DNA of 64,000 nt from an uncultured Steroidobacter sp. (lineage in GTDB: Bacteria; Pseudomonadota; Gammaproteobacteria; Steroidobacterales; Steroidobacteraceae): NCBI RefSeq assembly GCF_937958065.1, contig NZ_CALFXI010000027.1, positions 112,140 through 176,139 on the forward strand, written 5' to 3'. A program made the position numbers and the translations under genes. Below are positions 41,618 through 50,357 of the stretch, piece after piece. Within the stretch, counting starts at the first letter, position 1. The number at the start of each line of letters is the position of its first letter. The notes beneath the pieces were generated by a model. That model ran no database searches. It saw nothing but the letters and a program-made list of their open reading frames with translations, and was not told where the DNA came from.

Positions 41618-43339
41618 ATGCGCAACCTGCATCGTGCCGGGATCCTGCTGTCGTCGTTTCTGCTGAGCCCGCAGCTGCTGGCCGCGGCCGATGTCGCGGA
41701 CAATTTTCGCCTGACGGATCATCAGGGCGTCTCCCACGAACTTTATTATCTCTCCGACATGAAGGCGGTCGTGCTGCTCGCGCAGGGCAATGGCTGCGAC
41801 GCGTCCCGCCAGGCCGCAACTGCTGTGCAGGCCTTGCAGGGAAAATATGAATCGCAGGGCGTAACGTTCCTGGCGATCAATTCCAATCTGAACGACTCAT
41901 TGCAAGCTGTCGTCAAGGAAGCGAAACAGACCGGCTTCAAGCTGCCCATTCTGCTCGATGGCACGCAGCTGGTCGGCGAGTCGCTCAATCTCACGAACAA
42001 TGGCGAAGCGCTGGTTCTGAATCCCAAGGGCTGGAAGATCGCATATCGCGGCGACGCCAGCGGCATCGGCGGTGCGCTCGATGCGGTGCTCGCGGGCAAA
42101 CCCGCGCCGGCCGCGACAGCCGCCAAGGGCTGTGCGATCAAGATGCCAGAGCGAGAGAGGCGCAGCGCGCACGCCAATATTTCCTATGAGAAGGAAATCG
42201 CGCCGCTGCTGATGGACAAGTGCGTGGTGTGTCATCGCGAGGGCGGCATCGGCCCTTGGCAGATGACGAACTACGACATGATCCGGGGTTTCTCGCCGAT
42301 GATTCGCGAAGTCGTGCGCACGCAGCGCATGCCGCCGTGGCATGCAGACCCGCACTACGGCGTGTTCAGCAACGATCGCGGCTTGAGTCCGGCACAGGCG
42401 AAGACGCTGGTTCACTGGATCGAAGCCGGCTCGCCGCGAGGCACGGGAGCGGACCCGCTGCTCGCACAGAAGAAGGATTGGCCGACGTGGGAGCTGGGCG
42501 AGCCGGATCTGGTGGTGGAGCTGCCGCCGTTCACGACGCCGGCGACCGGCACGATTCCGTATCAGAACATCAAGCTCGACAATCCGTTGAATCATGACGT
42601 GTGGGTGCGAGCGGTCGATTTCCTGCCCGGCCAGCGAGCGGTGCTTCACCACATCATCGCGTCGGCCGGCGGCGAGACCCGCGGCAACATCAGTTTGAAC
42701 AACTACGTACCGGGCGCGCAGCCGCTGCAGGTGCCGAAGGACAACGGTATTTTCCTGCCGGCGAAGTCGAAGCTGCATTTCCAGGTGCACTACACGCCGA
42801 ACGGCCGGGTGCTCACCGACGTGACGCGCATGGGCCTGTACTTCATGAAGGAGCCGCCGAAGTACAACTTCCGCAGCATGGTCTTCATCAATACCAAGCT
42901 GAAGATACCGCCGAACGCGAAGTATCACGTCGAGAAGGCCGAGCGGAAGTTCGACCAGGATGCCGTAATCTTCAGCCTGCATCCGCACGCGCATTTCCGC
43001 GGCAAGTCATCCAGCTTCGTGGCGCACTATCCGGACGGGCGTGAAGAGACGCTGATCAACATTCCGGCCTATGACTTCAACTGGCAGTCGACCTACGACC
43101 TCGCCAGGCCACTGACCGTGCCGGCCGGCACCCGCATCGTCTACACGCAGGTGTTCGACAACTCGGTGCAGAACAAGGCGAACCCGGATCCCAATCGTGA
43201 GGTGACCTGGGGAGAGCAGACCTGGGAAGAGATGGTGTTCGGGGTGATTCGGTATCGGAACGTCAAGGAAGACCAGACAAAGCCCGGGTCATCTGAGCCC
43301 AATCAGGCTGAGTTGTTCAGCTCGATGCCGGAGAGTTAA
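41618..43339 (+). CDS. Redoxin / cytochrome c / copper-monooxygenase fusion protein
   Basis: A 573-residue exported fusion. After a signal peptide, residues about 25-160 form a redoxin (thioredoxin-like) domain with one Cys60; about 188-275 a cytochrome c-like segment with C202-V-V-C-H206; about 320-560 a domain like the copper type II ascorbate-dependent monooxygenases (PHM-like). Copper-ligand-type residues are H344/H345, H387, H391, H455/H457/H459 (HPHAHFRG) and M539. Similar fusions are found in secreted proteins of Acidobacteria and Proteobacteria. A hydroxylation in which the heme supplies electrons is the natural inference; substrate unknown. Divergent from the paralog gene. Confidence 0.8.
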   Translation: MRNLHRAGILLSSFLLSPQLLAAADVADNFRLTDHQGVSHELYYLSDMKAVVLLAQGNGCDASRQAATAVQALQGKYESQGVTFLAINSNLNDSLQAVVKEAKQTGFKLPILLDGTQLVGESLNLTNNGEALVLNPKGWKIAYRGDASGIGGALDAVLAGKPAPAATAAKGCAIKMPERERRSAHANISYEKEIAPLLMDKCVVCHREGGIGPWQMTNYDMIRGFSPMIREVVRTQRMPPWHADPHYGVFSNDRGLSPAQAKTLVHWIEAGSPRGTGADPLLAQKKDWPTWELGEPDLVVELPPFTTPATGTIPYQNIKLDNPLNHDVWVRAVDFLPGQRAVLHHIIASAGGETRGNISLNNYVPGAQPLQVPKDNGIFLPAKSKLHFQVHYTPNGRVLTDVTRMGLYFMKEPPKYNFRSMVFINTKLKIPPNAKYHVEKAERKFDQDAVIFSLHPHAHFRGKSSSFVAHYPDGREETLINIPAYDFNWQSTYDLARPLTVPAGTRIVYTQVFDNSVQNKANPDPNREVTWGEQTWEEMVFGVIRYRNVKEDQTKPGSSEPNQAELFSSMPES

Positions 43340-43359
43340 GAGGGCGGGCTCCGGTTCTG

Positions 43360-43509
43360 GCGGCGTCCGGAGGGGGAAGGTCCTCCGGGCACCGCGCACC
43401 CGCCTCCGCCCGCTGCGCGGGCGTCCTGCTTGTACGTCCCTGTAGCGCTGCTACGAAAGGTCCATGCTTATCGAAGCTGCCCGGAGAACCTTCCCCCTGC
43501 GGACGCCGC
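43360..43509. repeat. 150-bp structured inverted-repeat element
   Basis: A 32-base left arm (43360-43391) is repeated in inverted form at 43478-43509 with two mismatches. The 86-base spacer contains two further perfect small hairpins: CGCCCGC/GCGGGCG and GTAGC/GCTAC. The whole can fold into one long branched stem. It begins 20 bases after the monooxygenase stop. It could be a folded 3' UTR, an RNA of its own, or a non-autonomous (MITE-like) element; nothing in the window repeats it elsewhere. Confidence 0.75.
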
Positions 43510-43949
43510 TGAAACGTTATCTGTACACCTGTTACAGGCCAGCTCGGCAAAGCACGGTCGGCACGATATGTTACGACGGCAGACACTTCTTTGCATGCAT
43601 CTGGTTCGTGTCGATTCTCTGCCAGCGTGCGATGCCCGTGATCCGGTGCGCGAAGCTTGCGCACGACTCGTAACGCCGCCTTGCAGAGCTAATCTTTCTT
43701 TCATCATTCTTCACAGACGCGGCGAATCCGTGCATCATATGCGTGCGGCCCGAGAAAAATAGCCTGAAAAACGCCGTTTCCCTACAGCAAAGAAACATCG
43801 AGCGCGCACGCGTGCATCACAAAACGCGCAGCTCATTCCTGAGTGCGGGGCATTTCACTCGTGCTGATAAATGCATTGGCTCGTTCTCTGGCGCTGCCTA
43901 CAGTGCGCGCCATTCGAACGCACCTGTTGTGAAGCAAGGAGATTTGTCG
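43510..43949. other. Gene-poor intergenic stretch with AT-richer promoter-like part
   Basis: About 440 bases without a convincing gene. Short frames overlap but lack family resemblance. A 10-bp palindrome GCACGCGTGC lies at 43806-43815. The base composition is AT-richer than the surroundings, as often seen upstream of acquired or regulated genes. The ribosome-binding site AAGGAG for the next gene is near 43936. Confidence 0.4.
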
Positions 43950-44285
43950 ATGCGTAGGTTGACGATGGCGAGCGCGGTGGCGGCGGGCACTCTGGCGATG
44001 AGCAATCTGGTTTCGGCGGCAGCGCCGGCGTACCTCGCTCAGGCGACGCTCGTGACGCCGGTGTCGGCGGCGACCGAAGTATAAATCTCCGGTGTGAGGT
44101 GGCGTTGCGAAGGCGACCAGTGCGAGGGCAAGGGCGAGCGTCGTGGCAGCCTGGACTCGTACATGAAGGAGTGTCGCAAGGTGGCGGAAGCGCTCGGCGA
44201 GCTGTCGTCTTATACGAGCCGGGGTCGCACCATGAGCAAGCGCGACGTCCAGAATTGCAACAAGGCCGCCGGCAAAGCGGAGTGA
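43950..44285 (+). pseudogene. CC_3452-like exported protein gene, split by an in-frame stop
   Basis: One reading frame resembling the CC_3452 family: signal peptide MRRLTMASAVAAGTLAMSN, then an in-frame TAA at 44082-44084, then SGVRWRCEGDQCEGKGERR, SLDSYMKECRKVAEALG and CNKAAG in the same frame to 44285. The halves together make one normal family member; the TAA stands where a lysine or glutamate codon is expected (ATEV then ISGV). The second half has no good start or ribosome-binding site. A recent nonsense mutation is most likely; readthrough or a sequencing error cannot be excluded. Confidence 0.8.
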
Positions 44286-44348
44286 TCGGATCGATGTGAG
44301 TTTCGAGCGACCGGGTGGCAACGCCCGGCCGCGCTTCGACGGAACGAA

Positions 44349-44672
44349 TCAGCTGTCAGCGCGCGTGATGCTGATGACCTTGCCGTCCACGACGACGACC
44401 GCCATCGGCAAGGCTCTCGGCGAAGCTCGATAGATCCAACGCTCGGTCACCGTCACCTTCCCGGTTTTCACCCGCCCGCCGTTGACGCTCGTCATGTAAA
44501 CATCGTCTTCGGTGACCTCCCGGCTTTGTGGCTCGCCACATTTGCTGAGCAGCTCGCCCACCGTCATGGACTCGTTGACGACCCATTTGCCACAGCGCAT
44601 GGAGTCGGCGCTGGCCACCCCAGGGGTCGCCAGCGCCGCCAGGCAAAGCAGGCTGTATCGATGGTTACGCAA
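44349..44672 (-). CDS. DUF2845 exported protein
   Basis: A 107-residue small secreted protein, signal peptide MRNHRYSLLCLAALATPGVA, with the DUF2845 signature: MRCGKWVVNESMTVGELLSKCGEP near residues 25-48 and a Cys pair likely forming a disulfide. Function unknown; members are periplasmic. The start is TTG at 44672, needed for a complete signal peptide. It is the last gene of a minus-strand run, 20 bases after the lipoprotein gene. Confidence 0.8.
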   Translation of the reverse strand: MRNHRYSLLCLAALATPGVASADSMRCGKWVVNESMTVGELLSKCGEPQSREVTEDDVYMTSVNGGRVKTGKVTVTERWIYRASPRALPMAVVVVDGKVISITRADS

Positions 44673-44692
44673 TCGGCGCTTCGTTCGTCTGG

Positions 44693-45121
44693 TCAGTAGT
44701 CACTCGCGTATCGATCATGCTTGCCATCGCGTGACCGCATCTCGCGCTCCACGTCGAGGTAGGCTTCGGTGACCGGCCGGAACTCCCGATCCGCTTCCCG
44801 GCTCTGCGAGCGCTCGACCTCGTCTCTCATCGCATGATAGCTCTTGGAGAGATCGTTGAAAGCTTCTCGCACATCTTCCTTGGAAGAATCGCGATCCTCG
44901 ACCGTCCGGCGGAAATCACGCGCCTCTTCGGCCAGCTCCCGGGCATCGCTCTGGAAGCCCGAACGAGCATCGTCATCGCGCGCCTCGTCGTGCAAAGCCT
45001 CCGCGCTGCTTTCGAGCCGACTCGCCGAGCTGCTCAGATTGCCGCTCGTCGTGGCACAGCCGCCGACCGCCATCAACCCGACCGTGGCAGCTGTCAACAA
45101 ATGGTTCCTCAGGGTCGACAT
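44693..45121 (-). CDS. Small charged lipoprotein
   Basis: A 142-residue lipoprotein: signal peptide ending in the lipobox VGGC, then about 120 highly charged residues (many Glu, Arg, Ser, Asp) that favour long helices or coiled coils. No enzyme motif. The ATG at 45121 has AGGAG 6 bases upstream. Such proteins act as periplasmic spacers or envelope-stress proteins, but no assignment is made. In line with the amidohydrolase and DUF2845 genes on the same strand. Confidence 0.7.
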   Translation of the reverse strand: MSTLRNHLLTAATVGLMAVGGCATTSGNLSSSASRLESSAEALHDEARDDDARSGFQSDARELAEEARDFRRTVEDRDSSKEDVREAFNDLSKSYHAMRDEVERSQSREADREFRPVTEAYLDVEREMRSRDGKHDRYASDY

Positions 45122-45198
45122 AACCAACTCCTGCCCTCGCAGGGGCTACCGATGTGAGTTAGCTGAGAAACGGACCCGAGGCAGAATCAGTTCCGCGG

Positions 45199-47196
45199 TC
45201 AGCGCGGCAGCACGCCGATGCTGCGATAGAGCGCCGCCACCTCGTAAACTTTGCCGTCCTTCACGATCAGATCGGTATTTCTGATATCGCTGATCCGTCG
45301 CGCCGGATCGCCGTCGACCAGGATCATATCGGCGCATTTCCCGGGCGCGATGGCGCCCAGATCGGCGTCTCGCCCGAGCACTTTCGCGGCATTCAAGGTC
45401 GCGATACGCAAGGTTTCAGGTGCCGGGATGCCCGCCTGCACATACATCTCCAGCTCACGATGCAAGGTGAACCCCGGCAGATCGTCGGTGCCGGCCACCA
45501 GTGTGATGCCCGAGTCGTGCAGCAGCTTGATCATTCGTAACAACGCGTCGGCCGAGTCCCGATACTGTTGCTCGCTCTCTTTCGCGATCGGCAAGCCACC
45601 GGTGAGCAACGAGCGACGGATCTGCGGCGGGAGGCGATTCGCGATCGGGGCGTAGCCGGGTCCGACCGTGCCGGGCTGTCTGGTGAACATCGTGTACAGA
45701 ATCGTTACCGTGGGATCGAGCACGACGTGCCTGTCCTTCATCAGCTGCACGAAGGAGCGTACCTCGGATGAATTCAGATCCAGCTTCGACGCGCGCTGCG
45801 CAACGGTGGTGAAGCGGGCCGGCGTGCGCGTGTCTTTCACTTCATCGAAGAAGAAATTCAGGAACACGAAGTTGATGTGTTGCATCTCATCCGCGCCCGC
45901 CTCGATGAACTGTCGCGCCGTCATGTTTGCAGGCACGTGGCCGCCGACGCGCAGCCCTTTGCCGTGAGCGAGCCGGGTGATGACGGGAACCAGCTCGGGC
46001 TTGATGGAGCTGTAGATCTTCACGCCCTGATAGCCCAGCTTCGCATAGTTGTCGACGGCCTCGCGCGCCTGGGCTTCGTTGTCGATGAGCACCTTGGTCG
46101 GGCCCGCGAACGGCCCCGGCCCTTCCATGATGCCGGACATGAAGATGCGCGGCCCCACCTCCTCGCCCGCTTCGATGCGACGCTTCGTGGCCAGCAGCGC
46201 ATCGGTGTCATTGGCCAGATCGCGCACCATCGTCACACCGGCCGCGAGGTGCTGTACGCCCTCGTTATCACCGATGTGCACGTGCATGTCCGCCAGCCCC
46301 GGCAACAACGCCCGACCTCGCGCATCGATTCGCTCGGCGTCCGCGGGGATCGCGACTTTGCCGTCTGCGCCGACGGCCTTGATGCGATTGCCTTGGATGA
46401 GCACCGTCGAGCCCGGCAGGGACTGGCCGGTCCGCGAGTCGAACATATTGGCGTTGACGATAGCGAGCGGCCCCTTCGGCGTTCGCGTCAGCGCACGCGC
46501 GTTCTCCTGCGTGCGGGCGTTGGCGCGTTTGTTTTGCAACTCCAGCAGCTGTGGCACGCTCCCTTCCCAGCCTTCGAGGATGAACGAAGACCAGCTGCTC
46601 ACCGAAGCGAAGAATGCACCGTCCTGATCGAGCCAGAGGGTCTCCGGCGCGAACCCCAGCCCGGAGATTTCATAACTCACGACGCGTCGCGAGCCCGCCG
46701 GCGACTGCAACGTCAGTGCTTCGCCCCGACGCAGCGCCGCCTGCCCCTCGGGCAGCAGCGCCAACTTCTGCCCCTGCGCTTTCAACAGTGCGTTGGCAAG
46801 CAACGCGGCCTCTTCGGGCACGCTCTGCAGGCTGAGATAAAACGCCGGCGCCGTGAGTTTCCGCTCGCCACGCTCGGCATCGTTTCGCCAGCGCGCCAGA
46901 CCCTGTTCGAGCGTGAACGTCTCGTTTACCGCCGCTTTCAAATAATCGTTGCCGCTCGTCTGCACGGAGATCGGCAGGCCCGCCTCGTTGACCTTGATGC
47001 GGGCAGTGAGCTTCGGCCCGCGACCGCGATCGGTGAACTCATACGAGACCTCGCGCGTGCCGTCGGGAGCGACCCTGAGCACTTGGATACCGGCTTTGTT
47101 GCCGCCGAGCAGGACGGTATGGCGAGTCTCGTCGGCGAGCGCGGACGAGCAGATTGTTGCGGCGAGGAAAGCAACCAAAGCCATTGGGCGAGACAT
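45199..47196 (-). CDS. Exported amidohydrolase family protein
   Basis: A 665-residue exported protein. The N-terminal 240 residues are a separate domain after a signal peptide (SRPMALVAFLAATICSSALA), possibly a DUF3108-like fold; from about 243 it is a metal-dependent amidohydrolase with H305-x-H307 in LADMHVHIGDN, GGHVPAN, MQHINF and the final Asp in AGTDDLPG. It should hydrolyse an amide, ester or lactone-type bond in the periplasm. Two-domain exported amidohydrolases of this kind are known but uncharacterised. It follows the quinohemoprotein alcohol dehydrogenase by 72 bases on the same strand. Confidence 0.85.
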   Translation of the reverse strand: MSRPMALVAFLAATICSSALADETRHTVLLGGNKAGIQVLRVAPDGTREVSYEFTDRGRGPKLTARIKVNEAGLPISVQTSGNDYLKAAVNETFTLEQGLARWRNDAERGERKLTAPAFYLSLQSVPEEAALLANALLKAQGQKLALLPEGQAALRRGEALTLQSPAGSRRVVSYEISGLGFAPETLWLDQDGAFFASVSSWSSFILEGWEGSVPQLLELQNKRANARTQENARALTRTPKGPLAIVNANMFDSRTGQSLPGSTVLIQGNRIKAVGADGKVAIPADAERIDARGRALLPGLADMHVHIGDNEGVQHLAAGVTMVRDLANDTDALLATKRRIEAGEEVGPRIFMSGIMEGPGPFAGPTKVLIDNEAQAREAVDNYAKLGYQGVKIYSSIKPELVPVITRLAHGKGLRVGGHVPANMTARQFIEAGADEMQHINFVFLNFFFDEVKDTRTPARFTTVAQRASKLDLNSSEVRSFVQLMKDRHVVLDPTVTILYTMFTRQPGTVGPGYAPIANRLPPQIRRSLLTGGLPIAKESEQQYRDSADALLRMIKLLHDSGITLVAGTDDLPGFTLHRELEMYVQAGIPAPETLRIATLNAAKVLGRDADLGAIAPGKCADMILVDGDPARRISDIRNTDLIVKDGKVYEVAALYRSIGVLPR

Positions 47197-47268
47197 GTCG
47201 ACATTCCGTGACTGGTTTGCAGTGGACCGAGTCTGCCAAGGCGCTCGCCCGGCGCCAAGACTTGCCGC

Positions 47269-49344
47269 CTACAGCGCCACGGCCAGCGACACCAGATAAG
47301 CTCGGATCTCCTCGGCTTGCGCCGGCGTCAGAGTGGACCCGAAGCCCACCATGCCCTTGCTCGCGCGGACGCCATCTATCACGATCGACTTGAACGTTTC
47401 GCGATCAACGATCGCGCTCGAATAACGCAGATCCGGAATCGCCGTCTCGCTGCGCGCATTCATGCCGTGACAAACCGAGCACACGTTGTCGAACGTGCGC
47501 TGACCGGATGCAACGTCACCTTCCGCGTTGGCACGACGAACGTCCGGCGGCTTGCGCGCATTGTTGGAGATCAGCGCCGGCAACGCCGCTTTGCCTCCGA
47601 TCTTGAAGGTCACCACACGACCAAACGCGCTGCGAGCCTGCGACGTACCAAGGACACCCGCCACAGCGACACCCCCGATACCCGCGAGTGCCGACACGTA
47701 CTGCTCGCCATCCAGCTCGAACGTCACCGGCCCGCCGAGCACCGCGTTCTGCACATCCTGCGACCACAAGCGTGCGCCGGTGTCGGCGGCATACGCATTG
47801 AACATGCCGTCGACCGAGCCCTGAAACACCAACTTGCCCGCGGTCGTAAGCAAGCCACCGTTGCCGGCACGCGGATAATTCACTCGCCACACTTCGCGCT
47901 GAGCGACCGGATCCCACGCGAGCAGCATGGCGCCGCCCTTGCTCTTCGCCGCCTCCGCCATGGTCTTCGCATTGGCGGGATCACGCGAGATCTGGATGCC
48001 CGTATTCCAGGTCCGCTCTCTGAATTGAAACGCGTCGTCGTGTTTGTAATAGCTCGACGCTTCCAAGGCCGGGATGTACACCAGCTGGGTCTGGGGGCTG
48101 AAAGACATCGGATACCAGTTATGCGCGCCCAACGGGCCCGGCGAGACCATCGCCGGCTCTCGCAGATAACGCGCCTCGGGCACCATCTCAGGGCGGCCGG
48201 TTTCAGGATCGAGGCCAGTGGTCCAGCTCACGTGCACATAGTTCCTGGCATGTATGAACTCGCCCGTGGCACGATCGATCACATAGAAGAAACCATTCTT
48301 CGGTGCCTGCATCAGCACCTTGCGCGCTTTGCCATCGATGCTGAGATCGGCAAGGATGATGTGCTGAGTCGCGGTGAAATCCCACGACTCCGCCGGCGTC
48401 GTCTGAAAATGCCACACGTACTCGCCGGTGGCCGGGCGCAGCGCCACGATCGAAGACAAATAAAGATTGTCGCCCTGGCCCTTGGAGCGGATCTGATGAT
48501 TCCAAGGACTGCCGTTGCCGACGCCGATGTAAAGCAGGTCGAGCTGCGGGTCGTAGGCCATCGAATCCCAGACGGTGCCGCCGCCCCCGTATTTCCACCA
48601 TTCGCCGTGCCAGGTTCTGGCGGCACGCTCCAGCGCCGGGCTCTCGAATCCATCCTTGGGATTGCCGGGCACGGTATAGAAACGCCACACCATCCTGCCG
48701 TCGCTCGCATCGTAGGCGGAGACGTAGCCACGCACGCCCATCTCGCCGCCGCCGTTGCCGATGATGACTTTGCCATCGATCACGCGCGGTGCGCCGGTGA
48801 TGGTGTAGCGCTTGTTTGGATCGGTCGTCTGTACCGACCACGCCGGCTTGCCGGTCGCGCGCTCGAGAGCGATCAAACGCCCATCGAGCGTGCCGACGAA
48901 GACGCGACTGCCCCATGCAGCGACGCCACGATTGACGACATCGCAGCAGGCGTCGATGGCTTTGGCGCCGTCCACTTTGGGATCGAAGCGCCAGAGCTCG
49001 CGACCCGTGCGCGCATCGAGCGCAATCACTTTGCTCCACGCGGATGTGACATACATGACGCCGTCGATCACCAGTGGCGTCGCTTCCTGGCCGCGCGTGG
49101 TATCGAAGTCGTAGAACCAGGCGAGCTTCAGCTCGTTGACGTTGCCCTGGTTGATTCGCGACAGCGGACTGAAGCGCTGTTCGTCGTAGGTGCGGCCGTG
49201 CGTGAGCCAGTCGGCGTTGTTGTCGGGAGCTGCGAGCAGGCGGGCCGCATCGACCTCGGCAGCGCCCGCCGACGAATGAGCAAGCACGACGCCGAGCATC
49301 GCGCCGTGCAGGACGTGCCGTACCGCTGAACGGAATGACCGCAT
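47269..49344 (-). CDS. Quinohemoprotein alcohol dehydrogenase (PQQ then cytochrome c)
   Basis: A 691-residue type II quinohemoprotein ADH. Signal peptide, eight-bladed PQQ propeller from about residue 35 to 570 with the vicinal Cys pair in DACCDVV and catalytic Asp in ESWDFTATQ; residue two beyond that Asp is Thr, not Asp, so the enzyme is of the calcium, not lanthanide, type. A C-terminal cytochrome c domain carries CSVCH near 620. It oxidises primary alcohols in the periplasm and feeds electrons to the respiratory chain. The start at 49344 gives the signal peptide. Probable operon with the amidohydrolase downstream and a small gene upstream. Confidence 0.92.
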   Translation of the reverse strand: MRSFRSAVRHVLHGAMLGVVLAHSSAGAAEVDAARLLAAPDNNADWLTHGRTYDEQRFSPLSRINQGNVNELKLAWFYDFDTTRGQEATPLVIDGVMYVTSAWSKVIALDARTGRELWRFDPKVDGAKAIDACCDVVNRGVAAWGSRVFVGTLDGRLIALERATGKPAWSVQTTDPNKRYTITGAPRVIDGKVIIGNGGGEMGVRGYVSAYDASDGRMVWRFYTVPGNPKDGFESPALERAARTWHGEWWKYGGGGTVWDSMAYDPQLDLLYIGVGNGSPWNHQIRSKGQGDNLYLSSIVALRPATGEYVWHFQTTPAESWDFTATQHIILADLSIDGKARKVLMQAPKNGFFYVIDRATGEFIHARNYVHVSWTTGLDPETGRPEMVPEARYLREPAMVSPGPLGAHNWYPMSFSPQTQLVYIPALEASSYYKHDDAFQFRERTWNTGIQISRDPANAKTMAEAAKSKGGAMLLAWDPVAQREVWRVNYPRAGNGGLLTTAGKLVFQGSVDGMFNAYAADTGARLWSQDVQNAVLGGPVTFELDGEQYVSALAGIGGVAVAGVLGTSQARSAFGRVVTFKIGGKAALPALISNNARKPPDVRRANAEGDVASGQRTFDNVCSVCHGMNARSETAIPDLRYSSAIVDRETFKSIVIDGVRASKGMVGFGSTLTPAQAEEIRAYLVSLAVAL

Positions 49345-49453
49345 CGCATCCCCCAAGCATGAAGCCGCGCTCACACCGGCGCGGTTGGGGAATCTTATAC
49401 GTGCGGCCCCTGGGGAAGCTCCTCGGAAACGACGAGGAGACTCATAAGAAACG

Positions 49454-49660
49454 TCAGCGCAGCGACTGGCGCGCGATAGTCAGCGCTGCCTCGAGGATGT
49501 CCGCCATGCTGTCGGATTTGTTATACGACGGCAGGTAGACCCACATCTTCACCACGTCCAGCGACGGCTCGGTGGGCGTGTCCTTCTGCGACTGCGCGCC
49601 GACTTCCACCGACAGCGCGCCACTGCGCAGGAAACTGATCGACATCACTTCCAGCTTCAT
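49454..49660 (-). CDS. Small hypothetical protein
   Basis: A 68-residue protein, MKLEVMSISFLRSGALSVEV at the start, unrecognised. The ATG at 49660 has GGAG 7 bases upstream, which supports real translation. No signal peptide. It lies between the beta-barrel gene (55 bases upstream) and the quinohemoprotein ADH (109 bases downstream), so it may be co-transcribed and linked to alcohol oxidation. Confidence 0.6.
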   Translation of the reverse strand: MKLEVMSISFLRSGALSVEVGAQSQKDTPTEPSLDVVKMWVYLPSYNKSDSMADILEAALTIARQSLR

Positions 49661-49715
49661 TGCCAACTCCATGCCAGGTTATCGTTGATTCCCTCACCGG
49701 CTCGAGCCGCGAAGC

Positions 49716-50357
49716 TCAGAATCTGGCTTCGAAGCTGAAACCCATGAAGTTCACGCCGCCGCCGGTCTCGCTGAACACGCCGAACACGCTGGAGCGGTGC
49801 CACACCAGGAAGCCGAGCGAGGCGTCCTGGATCGCGCCGCCCTCGAACAGGCCCTGCAAGGCCCCGAACTGGCGCAGCGGCACGTCGATGGTCCACTCCA
49901 GATAATTCATCAACTTCTCCGACTCCGCCTGCTTGGTGGCGAAGTCGCGCACCTCGCTCATCGGGATGCGCGTGACGTAGCTGAGCCCCTCGCCCAGGCC
50001 GAGCCGGATCTGCTTCTCGGTCCACGGCAGCCGCCACCGATAGTGCGCCTTGATGAAGGTCGTCAGACCGTAGCCATCCTGCTGATAGCCGCGCTCGTTC
50101 AGCCACTGCACCCCCACGTTCGCGGTCATCTCGATCGGCAGCGTGAACAGCGTATCGCTGTACTGATAGCCATAGCTCGCGCCGATCAGATAGTTCGACT
50201 CGGGCGAGCCGTCGAAGTCGCCGATGATCACCGTCCCCAGATCGGTCTCCGACGACTTGTTCCAATGCACCCGCAGGCTCTGTTCGCCCCTGGCATGAGC
50301 CAGCGGGCTGAGCAGGGTGGCAGTCAGTGCAATGGCGGCGAGCAGACGACGATACAC
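49716..50357 (-). CDS. Outer-membrane beta-barrel-like exported protein
   Basis: A 213-residue exported protein. GTG 50357 gives a clean signal peptide (VYRRLLAAIALTATLLSPLAHA). The rest has alternating strands with many Tyr/Trp and Gly (YLIGASYGYQYSD, GYGLTTFIKAHYRWRLP, VWHRSSVFGVFSE) and ends in the aromatic FSFEARF, the usual BamA-recognised C-terminus of a small outer-membrane barrel. It resembles uncharacterised barrel proteins, not PagL. It begins the minus-strand run that includes the quinohemoprotein ADH. Confidence 0.7.
   Translation of the reverse strand: MYRRLLAAIALTATLLSPLAHARGEQSLRVHWNKSSETDLGTVIIGDFDGSPESNYLIGASYGYQYSDTLFTLPIEMTANVGVQWLNERGYQQDGYGLTTFIKAHYRWRLPWTEKQIRLGLGEGLSYVTRIPMSEVRDFATKQAESEKLMNYLEWTIDVPLRQFGALQGLFEGGAIQDASLGFLVWHRSSVFGVFSETGGGVNFMGFSFEARF

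Noticed and set aside
43464..43673. A 69-codon frame overlapping the inverted-repeat element
   Set aside because: It crosses the right repeat arm, has no ribosome-binding site and no recognisable motif.
47317..49329. A 670-codon open frame on the plus strand opposite the quinohemoprotein dehydrogenase
   Set aside because: It is an antisense shadow of the well-supported minus-strand gene, Arg/His/Ala-rich and without family motifs, as expected in GC-rich DNA.
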